Origin: Streptomyces sp. JH34
GTDB lineage: Bacteria > Actinomycetota > Actinomycetes > Streptomycetales > Streptomycetaceae
NCBI RefSeq assembly: GCF_029428875.1
Contig: NZ_JAJSOO010000001.1
Coordinates: 3,286,001 to 3,350,000, forward strand
Direction of reading: 5' to 3'
Length of the DNA: 64,000 nt
This document shows, piece after piece, positions 33,476 through 42,506 of this stretch. The position numbers and the translations under genes were made by a program. Below the pieces are notes generated by a model that ran no database searches, was not told the origin of the DNA, and saw nothing but the letters and a program-made list of their open reading frames with translations. Position 1 is the stretch's first letter. Every line of letters begins with the position of its first letter.

Positions 33476-34740
33476 GGAAGAGCCTCCGGGGCGGGGAATG
33501 GTTCAAGAGAATCGGTCTCGTACGGCCCGTCGCCGTCAACAGCGTCGTTGACGACCAGGGATCCGCCGGTGGTACGGCCCCGAACGACGCCCGACTCGGG
33601 CAGCCGCAGGGTGAACGTGGAGCCCTGTCCCTCAGAGCTCCATACGGTGACCTCCCCGCCGTGCGAGGCGGCCACGTGCTTGACGATGGCGAGGCCGAGA
33701 CCGGTGCCACCGGTGGCCCGTGAGCGGGCCGGGTCGACGCGGTAGAACCGCTCGAAGACGCGTTCGCGGTCCTTCTCGGAGATGCCGAAGCCCTGGTCGG
33801 TCACGGCTATCTCGATCAGATCCCCGCCCGGTGCGGCCATCTTCCGCACGGCGATGCCGACACGGGTGCGGGCGGGGCTGTAGTTGACGGCATTCTCCAC
33901 GAGATTGCCGAGGGCGGCCGCGAGCTGGCTCCGGTTTCCCCAGACGAAGAGGTCCGCGGTACCGCCCGAGGCCATGGTGATCTGCTTCGAACCGGCCTGC
34001 TGACGGCACCGGTCGACGGCCTCGTCGACCAGCTCCTCCACCCGTACGGGCTCGGCGTCCTCGAGCGGATCGTCGTTCTGCACCCGGGAGAGGTCGATGA
34101 GCTCCTGCACGAGATTGGTCAGCCGGGTCGCCTCGATCTGCATGCGGCCGGCGAACCGCTCCACCGCCTCCGGGTCGTCGGAAGCGTCCATGACGGCCTC
34201 GGAGAGCAGGGAGAGCGCGCCGACCGGGGTCTTGAGCTCATGACTGACGTTGGCGACGAAGTCGCGCCGCACCGCCTCTATGCGACGGGCCTCCGTGAGG
34301 TCCTCGACCAGCAGCAGGACCAGGCGCGAGCCCAGCGGGGCGACCCGCGCCGAGACGGCCAGGGCCTCGCCCCGGCCCGTACCGCGACGCGGGAGGTCCA
34401 GCTCGACCTGTCGTATCTCACCGTCGCGCCGGGTGTCCCTGGCCATGTGCAGCATCGGCTCGACCGCCAGACGCCCGCCCCTGACCAGGCCCAGCGCATA
34501 GGCGGCGGAGCTGGCCTTGACGACGCTGTCGCTCTCGTCGAGCACGACGGCGGACGAGCTGAGCACGGAGAGGACCGTGTCCACCCCCGGGGGGAGCGCG
34601 GCGTTGCTGTCGGGGCGCAGCGATGTACGCGTCGGGCGCTTCTGCTCGCGTTCGCTCCAGCGGAACGCCAGCATGGCGATCACACCGGTGCAGAGCCCGG
34701 CGATCGCGGCAGCTGCGGCGACCGCCGCGTTCACGTCCAT
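33472..34740 (-). CDS. phoR: PhoR phosphate sensor kinase
   Basis: A 422-residue kinase with one N-terminal transmembrane helix (about residues 5-26) and no large external domain, a PAS-like segment (about 55-150), HisKA with H167 in FVANVSHELKTPVG, and an HATPase with N, G1 (DQGFGI) and G2 (GTGLGLAIVKHV) motifs. This compact form is typical of actinobacterial PhoR/SenX3, which sense phosphate through PhoU/Pst, not directly. It is divergent from phoU across a region with PHO-box units. Confidence 0.95.
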   Translation of the reverse strand: MDVNAAVAAAAAIAGLCTGVIAMLAFRWSEREQKRPTRTSLRPDSNAALPPGVDTVLSVLSSSAVVLDESDSVVKASSAAYALGLVRGGRLAVEPMLHMARDTRRDGEIRQVELDLPRRGTGRGEALAVSARVAPLGSRLVLLLVEDLTEARRIEAVRRDFVANVSHELKTPVGALSLLSEAVMDASDDPEAVERFAGRMQIEATRLTNLVQELIDLSRVQNDDPLEDAEPVRVEELVDEAVDRCRQQAGSKQITMASGGTADLFVWGNRSQLAAALGNLVENAVNYSPARTRVGIAVRKMAAPGGDLIEIAVTDQGFGISEKDRERVFERFYRVDPARSRATGGTGLGLAIVKHVAASHGGEVTVWSSEGQGSTFTLRLPESGVVRGRTTGGSLVVNDAVDGDGPYETDSLEPFPAPEALP

Positions 34741-34813
34741 GCTTCAAGGTTATGCGGGTGCGCCGACACTCTCCCAGCCATCCGGGTGCCATCTCGAACA
34801 CTCGTCGCCCAGA

Positions 34814-34846
34814 GTTCACCAAGGGGATAGTGACGGTTCACTTCGG
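34814..34846 (+). promoter_or_regulatory. PHO box: three tandem 11-nt units
   Basis: GTTCACCAAGG (34814-34824), a degenerate middle unit (34825-34835) and GTTCACTTCGG (34836-34846) are contiguous with exact 11-nt spacing. The pattern matches the Streptomyces PhoP operator and lies in the divergent phoR/phoU promoter region. Confidence 0.8.
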
Positions 34847-34933
34847 GGGACGGATCCCGACGCGTTGGCCCCGCACCGTGGCAGCGTGGGGGTCGAGACC
34901 CCGGCCTCAGCAAGGATCTGGAGAGGGACTTCC

Positions 34934-35611
34934 ATGCGCGACGCTTATCACGAGGAACTCGATTCGATCGGCGAGGGCCTGGTCGAGATGGCCCGGCTCG
35001 TCGGCTCGGCGATCGGACGGGCCACGACGTCCATGCTCGACGCCGATCTCAAGCTCGCCGAGAGCGTGATCGCCGCGGACCAGAAGGTCGACGACCTGCA
35101 GCACGACCTGGAGGCCCGCGCCATCGCGCTGCTGGCACGCCAGCAGCCGGTCGCCACCGATCTGCGGATCGTGGTCACCTCGCTGCGGATGAGCGCCGAC
35201 CTGGAGCGCTCGGGCGACCTCGCCCAGCACGTGGCCAAGCTGGCACGGCTGCGCTTCCCCGAGTCGGCGGTGCCGCACGACCTGCACGCGACCATCCTGG
35301 AGATGGGACAGCTCGCCCAGCGGCTCATGGCGAAGGCCGCCGAGGTGATCATCACGAAGGACGTCGACCTGGCGCTCCAGCTGGAGCAGGACGACGACGA
35401 GATGGACCTGCTGCACCGGACGCTGTTCCAGCACCTGATGGACGACCGCTGGAAGCACGGCATCGAGACCGCCGTCGACGTCACCCTGCTCGGCCGCTAC
35501 TACGAGCGCTTCGCCGACCACGCCGTGTCGGTCGCCAAGCGCGTCGTCTACCTGGTCACGGGTGAGCACGCGGACGAGATCCAGGCGGCGGCGCCGGTGG
35601 ACGGGGCCTGA
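34934..35611 (+). CDS. phoU: PhoU phosphate-signalling regulator
   Basis: A 225-residue all-helical protein with two PhoU domains. The metal-binding motifs ERSGDLAQHVAK (about residues 95-106) and YERFADHAVSVAKR (about 192-205) are both present. PhoU links the Pst transporter to PhoR and keeps the system off when phosphate is plentiful. Start is ATG 34934. A run of PHO-box units about 90 nt upstream suggests that PhoP activates it. Confidence 0.94.
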   Translation: MRDAYHEELDSIGEGLVEMARLVGSAIGRATTSMLDADLKLAESVIAADQKVDDLQHDLEARAIALLARQQPVATDLRIVVTSLRMSADLERSGDLAQHVAKLARLRFPESAVPHDLHATILEMGQLAQRLMAKAAEVIITKDVDLALQLEQDDDEMDLLHRTLFQHLMDDRWKHGIETAVDVTLLGRYYERFADHAVSVAKRVVYLVTGEHADEIQAAAPVDGA

Positions 35612-35893
35612 ACAGCGGCCTGAACAGCGGCCTGCCCAAGGGCCTGAAGAAAGGCCGGCGGCACCAGCGACGGGGACCTGATCAAGGCGACGGCGACGAG
35701 GGAGGGGCGCGAGGGGCGCAGTCGTCACCACGGCCACACCTCAGTTCCGGCGCCGGTGCGCCGTTGATGCGCCCTCCGGGCTGGGCATGCAATGGGTGCG
35801 GGGGCGGTGCGGCATGCCCGCGGCCCCCGTCGTCGGCATGTGTGCCCACGCATGTGCTGTACGCCGTCGAGTCGTACGCCCTGAGGAGGGACC

Positions 35894-36034
35894 ATGGCCG
35901 ATTCACCCATGACCGAACCCCAGCAGGAGACCCCGACCGAAGTGGTGCACCTGCCCCTGCTGGGAGCCTGCGGCTGCGGCTCGGGCTGCGGCTGCGGCTG
36001 CCAGTCCGGCGCGCCGTGCCAGTGCGGCGGCTGA
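35894..36034 (+). CDS. 46-residue cysteine-rich small protein
   Basis: A short gene with a strong GAGGAGGG site 4-10 nt before ATG 35894. The first 25 residues are ordinary (MADSPMTEPQQE, then VVHLPLLGA). Seven Cys fall in residues 26-44 (ACGCGSGCGCGC, then PCQC), spaced C-x-C-x3-C-x-C-x-C-x5-C-x-C. This looks like a metallothionein-like metal-binding or cluster-binding tail, but no known family is recognised. It follows phoU in the same direction, 282 nt away, and ends in an 18-bp hairpin. Confidence 0.72.
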   Translation: MADSPMTEPQQETPTEVVHLPLLGACGCGSGCGCGCQSGAPCQCGG

Positions 36035-36050
36035 GCCTGGTCGGATGTGG

Positions 36051-36090
36051 CGGTGCCCTGCCACGGACGCCTGTCCGTGGCAGGGCACCG
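36051..36090. terminator. Hairpin between the Cys-rich gene and the MFS gene
   Basis: 18-bp perfect inverted repeat (36051-36068 with 36073-36090), 4-nt loop, between convergent genes. Confidence 0.8.
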
Positions 36091-36134
36091 GCGCGGACAC
36101 GCGTCCCCGGCCGGGCACCGACGCTGTGCGCACC

Positions 36135-37406
36135 TCAGACCGCGGGTTCGGCGACCGCCCGTTCCTCGGACGCGGGCGATGCGGCCACCACCGGCTCCGG
36201 CAGTTGCAGGTTCCGCATCAGCAGCCAGTAGCCGAACGCCGCCACCGTGCCGAGCACCGCACACGTCCCCCAGAGCCAGGCGGCCCCGTAGCGGTCGATC
36301 ACGAAGCCTGACATCAGCGGGGCGACGAGCGCCGCCACCGACCAGGACATCGTGTACATGCCCTGGTAGCGCCCCCGGCCGTGGGCCGGGGACAGCTGCA
36401 CGACGATGCCCGTCTGCGTGGGCGCGTTGACGATCTCGGCGAGGGTCCAGACGCACACCGTCAGCGCGTACACCCCGACCGATCCGGCGAAGGCCGTCAG
36501 TCCGAAGCCGTAGCCCGCGACCAGGGAGGAGAGGACCAGCAGCAGGCGCGGGTCGCGATGCTGGATGAAACGGGTCACGGGGATCTGCAGGGCCACGATC
36601 AGAACGCCGTTGACGGCGATCGCCGTGCCGAAGTCCGAGCTGGACAGCCCGTCCGTGCCCATGGCCACCGGCAGGCCCACGTAACCCTGCTGGAAGATCA
36701 ACGCGACCACGAACGACAGCCCGACGACGCCCATGTAGCGCCCGTCGCGCAGGACCGTGGTCAGCTTCACGTCCTCGGGCGCGGGTGTTCCGGCGGCCCG
36801 GGGCGCCGCCTCGGGCCGGGACTCGGGCACCTTGAGGAAGACGACGACCGCGCACAGCAGCGTCAGGGCCGCCTCGCCCATGAAGCCGGCGAGATAGCTG
36901 TACTCGGCGATGAATCCCGCCGCCGCGGACGAGACCGCGAACCCCAGGTTGATGGCCCAGTAGTTGAGTGAGAAGGCCCTGACCCGGTCCTCGGGCCGGA
37001 CGATGTCGGCCATCATCGCCTGCACGGCAGGCCGGGACGCATTGCTGGCCATGCCCACGACGAACGCCACGCCCGCGATGGCCACCGGATGGACCATGAA
37101 GCCGAGCACCGCCACGGACACGGCGGTGGAGAGCTGCGCGATCAGCATCGTCGGGCGTCGCCCGAGCCGGTCCGTCATCACGCCCGCACCCAGCGAGGAG
37201 ACGACCCCGCCGAGCCCGTGGAGGGACGCGACGAGACCGGCGTACGAAGCCGAGTAGCCACGGTCCAGGGTGAGGTAGAGCGCCATGAACGTGGCGACGA
37301 ACGCACCGAGCCGGTTGACCAGCGTGCTGGTCCAGAGCCACCAGAACTCCCTGGGGAGACCGGCGACCGTCTCGTGTGCCGCCTTTCTGAGACCGGCGAC
37401 AGACAT
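36135..37406 (-). CDS. MFS transporter
   Basis: A 423-residue, 12-helix major facilitator. The motif between helices 2 and 3 reads [19 protein letters not shown] (about residues 75-93). It resembles drug-H+ antiporters of the DHA1 type; the substrate is unknown. ATG 37406 has a GGGGGGAA site. Its upstream region has a perfect short palindrome (37475-37487) that may be an operator. Confidence 0.88.
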   Translation of the reverse strand: MSVAGLRKAAHETVAGLPREFWWLWTSTLVNRLGAFVATFMALYLTLDRGYSASYAGLVASLHGLGGVVSSLGAGVMTDRLGRRPTMLIAQLSTAVSVAVLGFMVHPVAIAGVAFVVGMASNASRPAVQAMMADIVRPEDRVRAFSLNYWAINLGFAVSSAAAGFIAEYSYLAGFMGEAALTLLCAVVVFLKVPESRPEAAPRAAGTPAPEDVKLTTVLRDGRYMGVVGLSFVVALIFQQGYVGLPVAMGTDGLSSSDFGTAIAVNGVLIVALQIPVTRFIQHRDPRLLLVLSSLVAGYGFGLTAFAGSVGVYALTVCVWTLAEIVNAPTQTGIVVQLSPAHGRGRYQGMYTMSWSVAALVAPLMSGFVIDRYGAAWLWGTCAVLGTVAAFGYWLLMRNLQLPEPVVAASPASEERAVAEPAV

Positions 37407-37474
37407 GGATTCCCCCCGGGGCTACGTGCAGGTACGGAACGAGCGCCGACCCTGCATGTGTAAGTGGCCCGGCG

Positions 37475-37487
37475 ATGTTCCGAACAT
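37475..37487. promoter_or_regulatory. Palindrome ATGTTC-C-GAACAT in the MFS upstream region
   Basis: Perfect 6-bp inverted repeat with a 1-nt centre, 69 nt before the MFS start and about 140 nt before gpmA. No regulator gene is adjacent, so the binding factor is unknown. Confidence 0.35.
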
Positions 37488-37626
37488 TACGAAGAGGTGT
37501 TCCCCGGCCGCCACCCAATTGACGCCACCCGTCAATCGTCCGGTCCCGGACACACCCCGGCCGGATCCCGGTCCGCCCCTTGACCGGCCGCGCGGTGGCC
37601 ACGCGGGTTCGATTACGCTCGGACCC

Positions 37627-38388
37627 ATGGCCGACGCACCGTACAAGCTGATCCTCCTCCGCCACGGCGAGAGCGAATGGAACGCCAAGAACCTGTTCAC
37701 CGGATGGGTGGACGTAGACCTCACCGACAAGGGCGAGAAGGAGGCGGTGCGCGGCGGTGAGCTGCTCAAGGACGCCGGCCTGCTCCCCGACGTCGTGCAC
37801 ACCTCCCTCCAGAAGCGCGCGATCCGCACCGCCCAGCTCGGGCTGGAAGCCGCCGACCGCCACTGGATCCCCGTACACCGCTCCTGGCGCCTGAACGAGC
37901 GCCACTACGGCGCCCTCCAGGGCAAGGACAAGGCCCAGACGCTCGCCGAGTTCGGCGAGGAGCAGTTCATGCTCTGGCGCCGTTCGTACGACACCCCGCC
38001 GCCGGCGCTCGAGGACGGCACCGAGTTCTCGCAGAGCGCCGACCCGCGCTACGCGACGATCCCGCCGGAGCTGCGCCCGCGCACGGAGTGCCTCAAGGAC
38101 GTCGTCATCCGCATGCTGCCGTACTGGTACGACGGCATCGTCCCGGACCTCCTCGACGGCAAGACCGTGCTGGTCGCCGCCCACGGCAACAGCCTGCGCG
38201 GTCTGGTGAAGCACCTGGACGGCATCTCCGACGACGCCATCTCGGGCCTCAACATCCCGACCGGCATCCCGCTCGCATACGAGCTGGACGCCGACTTCCG
38301 CCCCCTGAAGCCGGGTGGCACGTACCTGGACCCGGACGCGGCCAAGGCAGCGATCGAGGCTGTGAAGAACCAGGGCAAGAAGAAGTAA
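37627..38388 (+). CDS. gpmA: Phosphoglycerate mutase, 2,3-BPG-dependent
   Basis: A 253-residue histidine phosphatase-fold enzyme. The phospho-His is H13 in [10 protein letters not shown]; the second catalytic His lies in [27 protein letters not shown] and the Lys-rich end (KNQGKKK) are typical. It interconverts 3- and 2-phosphoglycerate in glycolysis. Start is ATG 37627. A T-tailed terminator follows the stop directly. Confidence 0.96.
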   Translation: MADAPYKLILLRHGESEWNAKNLFTGWVDVDLTDKGEKEAVRGGELLKDAGLLPDVVHTSLQKRAIRTAQLGLEAADRHWIPVHRSWRLNERHYGALQGKDKAQTLAEFGEEQFMLWRRSYDTPPPALEDGTEFSQSADPRYATIPPELRPRTECLKDVVIRMLPYWYDGIVPDLLDGKTVLVAAHGNSLRGLVKHLDGISDDAISGLNIPTGIPLAYELDADFRPLKPGGTYLDPDAAKAAIEAVKNQGKKK

Positions 38389-38400
38389 GCAGAGCTGAAG

Positions 38401-38443
38401 AAGCCCCCCACCTGCGGGTTTTCCGCACGGTGGGGGGCTTTTT
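38401..38443 (+). terminator. Intrinsic terminator of gpmA
   Basis: Perfect 12-bp outer stem (38401-38412 with 38429-38440), an inner TGCGG/CCGCA stem and a five-T tail on the plus strand. Confidence 0.9.
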
Positions 38444-38524
38444 GGTGCGCTGGGCCGTGTGGGCTGTCAGCCGGTCGATCGGCTCCGTCTCCAGGCTTGA
38501 GGAAGTCCGGTTCCGGCTGTTCCC

Positions 38525-38701
38525 TCAGACGCTGAGGCAGCTGTCACGGATCTGCGAGCGGCGGGCGCACTGGCGCAGGTCGGGCCCGAAGACAGCGGCC
38601 ACACCCTTGCGGGTGCGCTCCTGGCTCGGCGGCATGAGGTGCGCGTAGACCCGCAGCTGCCGGAGCAGACTCAGATCGAACCCCTGAAGCGAGCGTCGAA
38701 C
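38525..38701 (-). pseudogene. C-terminal relic of a tyrosine-type integrase
   Basis: On the minus strand, an open stretch after a TAG reads LRQLRVYAHLMPPSQERTRKGVAAVFG and stops at 38525-38527. The Y-A-H-L-M-P-x-S-x-E-R-T-R-K pattern is the ending of Streptomyces plasmid/phage integrases and contains the catalytic Tyr. No upstream integrase domain is in frame, so only the last ~50 residues survive. It points to a lost integrative element beside gpmA. Confidence 0.65.
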
Positions 38702-38899
38702 CTACCTCCGTCGTCGGACGTACCAAGCCACTGCCAGCACGATAAGGATGCTTACCGCAAAGGCCCACAGCGTCGTTGCAGTGCTGCGCGAGGTGTAGGT
38801 CAGAGCGAGCATGCCCAGACGGATACCCGGCCCGGGTGGCCCTACTCGACGGGCGTCCTTCAGCTGGATCCCGGCCTGGTGCCACGCCGGGGTTCAGGA
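38702..38899. other. Decayed sequence between the integrase relic and the DUF6193 gene
   Basis: On the minus strand a 36-codon frame (about 38703-38810) would give one membrane helix (SILIVLAVAWYVRRRR) but has no clear ribosome site. It may be a small membrane protein or a remnant. Nothing else is seen. Confidence 0.35.
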
Positions 38900-39262
38900 C
38901 TACCGGCCTGCCGCGTCGCCGCTCAGTTCCGGAGGCAGGTGGGCCATCACCAGGTCGATGGCGTCCTCGGCCGTCGCCGCCTCGCCGAGGCGGGTCGCGT
39001 AACCCGCCGTGTGGACGCTGTACGGCGGCTCGCCCAGCACCACGTACGGCAGATCGTCGGCCGTCGGCTCGTGCCACGGAGGGGCCTCACGGATGAACTT
39101 GAGCGTGCCGTGGGTGTGGAAGGGGAACAGGCCGCGCAGCACGGGCTTCGCGTATGCGGCAGCCGCGACGGGCGGCAATGTGTCGTCGAACCAGCCTCGG
39201 GTCCCTGGCCGGCGCTCCAGCAGCCATGTCCACGCGGTCTCGACGTCAGGAGCCTCAGCCAT
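38900..39262 (-). CDS. DUF6193-like protein
   Basis: A 120-residue protein from ATG 39262 (MAEAPDVETAWTWLL). Blocks such as YAKPVLRGLFPFHTHGTLKF, PPWHEPTADDLPYVV and a C-terminal helix after LGEAATAEDAIDLVMAHLP match the DUF6193 family of actinobacteria as I recall it. That family is sometimes labelled natural-product biosynthesis, but without a demonstrated function. The gene stands alone in an accessory segment. Confidence 0.7.
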   Translation of the reverse strand: MAEAPDVETAWTWLLERRPGTRGWFDDTLPPVAAAAYAKPVLRGLFPFHTHGTLKFIREAPPWHEPTADDLPYVVLGEPPYSVHTAGYATRLGEAATAEDAIDLVMAHLPPELSGDAAGR

Positions 39263-39726
39263 GATCGTACGATCCTGCACCTGCCGGCTACTGGCAAGTT
39301 CCCCGTGTCGGCACGCCACTGCGGTACCGCGACCGCAGCGACCCCTCCGTCCGCAGCTGTTGGAGGAGCGCGGGCACGAACCGGCCGATGCCGCCCTGCG
39401 GTCGTCGGCTCGGTGGAGTTCGTGTCGACGTCTGATCGAAAGCGCGGGTACAGGGCGCTGGTGACGGGCGATGCACCGCATATCTTGTCGCTGCGGAGCC
39501 CAACGAAGCTCTAGTGGGGTCCTGTTGACGCGGTGGACCTGCTCTGCAGGCCGACCGGGACGCCGCACTCGATGTCCATCTGGCCCTGAAGAGCCGGGAG
39601 CAGGCGGGAGACGAAGACAGCGGCACCGGCTAACGTGAGCCTTACACCTGCCTGTTACCCCGGAGCGCACCTCTCGCGGCTCGGGCCGGCGGGGTGTGGG
39701 GAGCAAGGAGATCGGGGAGAGCGATC
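39263..39726. other. Non-coding or decayed stretch before the DUF6247 gene
   Basis: 464 nt with no gene that I can support. Several open frames exist on both strands, but none shows a domain, a ribosome site or the expected third-base GC pattern. With the integrase relic nearby it reads as an old insertion scar. Confidence 0.45.
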
Positions 39727-39975
39727 ATGGGCGAGTCTCTGAAGACCTTCGTCGGCGGTACCGAGGTCGAGGTGCCGAACAGCATTCCCGCGATCCGTGC
39801 CGCGCTGCCCGAGGAGAGACGCGCGGAGTTCGACGACGCGATCAACGAGGCCGGGGTGCACGAGATCCAGGCCGTCATGCGCCACTGGATGCTCGAGGCC
39901 GTACCCGATCCCGAGGCCGAGCAGATCCTCGACCGGCTCGCTCAGGACGAGGCCGAGAGGCGGAACGTCGCTTGA
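39727..39975 (+). CDS. DUF6247-like protein, possible antitoxin
   Basis: An 82-residue acidic helical protein starting at ATG 39727 with GGGGAGA upstream. The pattern SIPAIRAALPEERRAEFDDAIN, then MRHWMLEAVPDPEAEQILDRLAQ, matches the DUF6247 family. It overlaps the next gene by 4 nt (TTGA). Small acidic proteins translationally coupled to a RelE-fold protein are commonly antitoxins, so that role is inferred. Confidence 0.7.
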   Translation: MGESLKTFVGGTEVEVPNSIPAIRAALPEERRAEFDDAINEAGVHEIQAVMRHWMLEAVPDPEAEQILDRLAQDEAERRNVA

Positions 39976-40214
39976 GCTTCCGCCTCTCCTTCGCGCCGCC
40001 CGCCGACGACACCCTCGCCAAGATGCGCGACGCCGACTCGTTCCGCGACGAGATGGCCCGCACTCTGGGCTCTGATCCGTACGGACATGCCTCGACCGCT
40101 GTGAAGAGCGAACGCGACCGGCGCGAGGCGACGGTGTACGGGGCCATCGTCCTCTACTACGTCTCCGGGTCCGTGCTGACGGTCACCGTGGTCAGACTCG
40201 TACCGCTGCCGTGA
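39972..40214 (+). CDS. RelE/ParE-fold toxin-like protein
   Basis: An 80-residue basic protein starting with TTG at 39972, overlapping the previous stop codon. The order of strand, helix (ADDTLAKMRDADSFRDEMARTL), conserved DPYG, KSERDRREATVYGAIVLYYV and a last strand SVLTVTVVRLVPLP is that of the RelE/ParE toxin fold. Catalytic residues cannot be assigned. Toxin action (mRNA cleavage or gyrase inhibition) is inferred, not shown. Confidence 0.62.
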   Translation: MSFRLSFAPPADDTLAKMRDADSFRDEMARTLGSDPYGHASTAVKSERDRREATVYGAIVLYYVSGSVLTVTVVRLVPLP

Positions 40215-40515
40215 CACGGGCCGCCGTCACCGGTCCCGCCCTCCACGTCATGAGGCGATCCGTCACCCGGGCCTGAAATGGCGTGCGTTGTCCTAGCAGA
40301 TTCCAGGATGCCGCGCAGGTCGTCCGCGACCCGCCCCCCGTCCGGTGGGTGTGTACGACGAACTCCCCTCCCTGCCTCCAGCCGGTCCAGTCGCTGCGTG
40401 ACCGCGTCGGACGTGACCATGGCCGACCGCATCAGCGCCATACGGGGCAGGCCTCCCCCGGCACGACAGGGGCGGGAGCCGGTCTCCGCGCCCCCGCCCT
40501 CACGCCGTCGGCTGT
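40215..40515. other. Non-coding gap between the TA-like pair and the lipoprotein
   Basis: About 300 nt with no convincing gene. A minus-strand stretch (VTSDAVTQRLDRLEAG) looks protein-like for about 20 codons and then loses frame, possibly a remnant. Confidence 0.4.
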
Positions 40516-41295
40516 TCAGCCGAGCTTCTTGGCCTGCGCGTCGATCAGCGCGGTCGGGAGGGCGAAGTCGGCGTCCGCGCCGGTCTTGCCGAGGTTGAAG
40601 GAGAAGAACGTGGCGACCGTTCCACCCTGACGCAGGGTCACGAGCTTGAAGGGAGCGGCCTCGTCCCCCTCCCCCATCTGCACCCGCCAGGCGAGTGCCT
40701 CCTCGCCGCCGGTCGCCTTCTCCTCGGTCAGCTTGGTGACCTTCTGCTTCGAGCCCTTGACCGACAGGGTGAAGCCACCGGTCGCGCACTTGGCGGCGGA
40801 GTCGCGGAGCTCGGCGAGGCTCTTCGCCGCGCCGTCACCGTCGTACGAGGCCAGCGTGACCAGCGACGACGTCACGTCGAGCATTCCGGCGAGCAGGTCC
40901 TCGGGGTCGGCGGTCTCGTCCTTCTTCGGCTCCTGGACGGCCTTGCGCCCGGCGTTTCCGACCGGGTCGCCGCGCTCCACCCCGTAGAAGGCGAACCCGA
41001 TGGGCTCGCACTCCTTCTTGTCCACGGTGACCTCGTCGGGCTTGGCGATGTCCTCCGGCCCGGTCTTCGTGATCTTGTGACCGGCGACGTCGCCCTGCTC
41101 CAGCGACACCTTCTCCAGTTCGGCCGACGACAGCGCCTTGACCGCCGAGGGCTTGGTCGAGGCTTCGCCCTTGCCCCCGGAGGCGCCGTCGTCGCCCTTG
41201 GCGTCGGACTCCGAACCGCTGCAGGCGGTGGCGAGCAGGGTCAGGGACGCCACGGCTGCGGCAAGGGCGGAACGGCGTACGACGGTGGCGCGCAT
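40516..41295 (-). CDS. Lipoprotein of unknown function
   Basis: A 259-residue lipoprotein from ATG 41295. The signal peptide ends at ATAC with Cys26, followed by a Ser/Gly/Lys/Asp linker (about residues 27-50). The mature domain has no family that I recognise; it is rich in Lys and Glu and ends FSFNLGKTGADADFALPTALIDAQAKKLG. It should be anchored outside the cell membrane. No operon partner is seen. Confidence 0.75.
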   Translation of the reverse strand: MRATVVRRSALAAAVASLTLLATACSGSESDAKGDDGASGGKGEASTKPSAVKALSSAELEKVSLEQGDVAGHKITKTGPEDIAKPDEVTVDKKECEPIGFAFYGVERGDPVGNAGRKAVQEPKKDETADPEDLLAGMLDVTSSLVTLASYDGDGAAKSLAELRDSAAKCATGGFTLSVKGSKQKVTKLTEEKATGGEEALAWRVQMGEGDEAAPFKLVTLRQGGTVATFFSFNLGKTGADADFALPTALIDAQAKKLG

Positions 41296-41515
41296 GGTGG
41301 GTTCATCTCTCCGTACGGAAGGAGCAACAGCGCGGCTGCGGCACGAGATTCGGCCGGGCACGGTGGGGCTGTCGCAGTGCGCCACACTCTACGATCGGGC
41401 ACCCGTCCGACCATCACCCCGAGCGGTCACGGGATGTGATCGTGACTCCGTCGTGATCACCCTGTGAAGCGCCTGTGAGGTGCTCACCCGACAACTGAGC
41501 CATGGGAGCCCGTCC

Positions 41516-42488
41516 ATGTCCGTCGACGCGATCAACGCCGTGCTGAGAACGGTCGGGGCCGGCGAGCCCATGGCCCTCGAATCGCTCACCGGCGGCACGT
41601 ACAACACCGTCACCCGCGTCACCTTCGGGGACGGCAGGGACTGGGTGGTGAAGATCCCTCCGGCGCACGCCACCGGACTGACCTACGAACAGCACCTCCT
41701 CGTCAACGAGGTCACCTTCTACGGCGCCGCCGCCGGGGCCGGTGACACGATCCCGCAGGTCGTACACAGGGAGCTCGCCCCGGAGGCGCAGGGCGGGGAC
41801 GTACGTCGTCACGACCACGCGCCCGGGGCGGCCCTGGAGCGTGGTCGCCGATGACCTGACGGCCGACGAGACCCGCGCGCTGCGTACGGAGTTCGGGAAC
41901 CTGGTCGGCCGACTGCACGGCGTGACAGGCCCGGCCGGGTTCGGGTATCCGGGCGAAGCCCTCGGACCGCTCTCCCCCACCTGGCGCGAGGCGTTCACCG
42001 CGATGACCGACGCTGTGCTGGCGGACGCCGAGAGGTACGGAGCACAACTGCCGTGCCCGGTGGACCGGATACGTGCGGCGATCGCCGGGGCGTCGGACGT
42101 CCTGGACGAGGTGACCCGGCCCGCCCTGGTCCACTTCGACCTGTGGGAGGGGAACCTCCTGGTGGCCGGGGAGCCCGGGGCGCGGCGCATCGGGGGGATC
42201 ATCGACGGCGAGCGGATGTTCTGGGGGGACCCGGTCGCCGATCTCGTCTCCACGTCCCTGTTCGGCGACCCGGAGGCGGATGTGGACTTCCTGGCCGGTT
42301 ACGCGGCCGCCACCGGCACACCCCTCGTGTTCACCCCGTCCCTGCGGCGCAGACTCGACCTGTACCGCAGCTACCTCTACCTGATCATGCTCACCGAGAC
42401 CGTGCCACGCGGCTCCGGTCCCGAGGTGGTGGCCGGGACGTGGGAGGCGGTTGCACCGCGGCTCGTCAGGGCCCTGGCCGAGTTGTAG
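41516..42488 (+). pseudogene. Aminoglycoside/fructosamine-type phosphotransferase with a +1 frameshift
   Basis: Two frames together encode a complete APH-fold kinase of about 320 residues. Frame one starts at ATG 41516 (MSVDAINAVL, then WVVKIPP with the ATP Lys). Near the GGGG run at 41795-41798 the frame shifts; frame two continues TYVVTTTRPGRPW and has the catalytic loop LVHFDLWEGN and IIDGERMFWGDP. Removing one G joins the two halves without loss. This is either a true single-base insertion or a sequencing error. Confidence 0.8.
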
Positions 42489-42506
42489 CCGGACGCCGCG
42501 GTGGCT

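Noticed and set aside
37475..37487. LexA (SOS) box
   Set aside because: The palindrome ATGTTC-C-GAACAT has half-sites in the opposite order and a 1-nt centre, unlike the actinobacterial CGAAC-N4-GTTCG box. Kept only as an unassigned palindrome.
40157..40789. Minus-strand gene overlapping the RelE-like gene and the lipoprotein
   Set aside because: No ribosome site, no domain, and overlap with two better genes on both sides.
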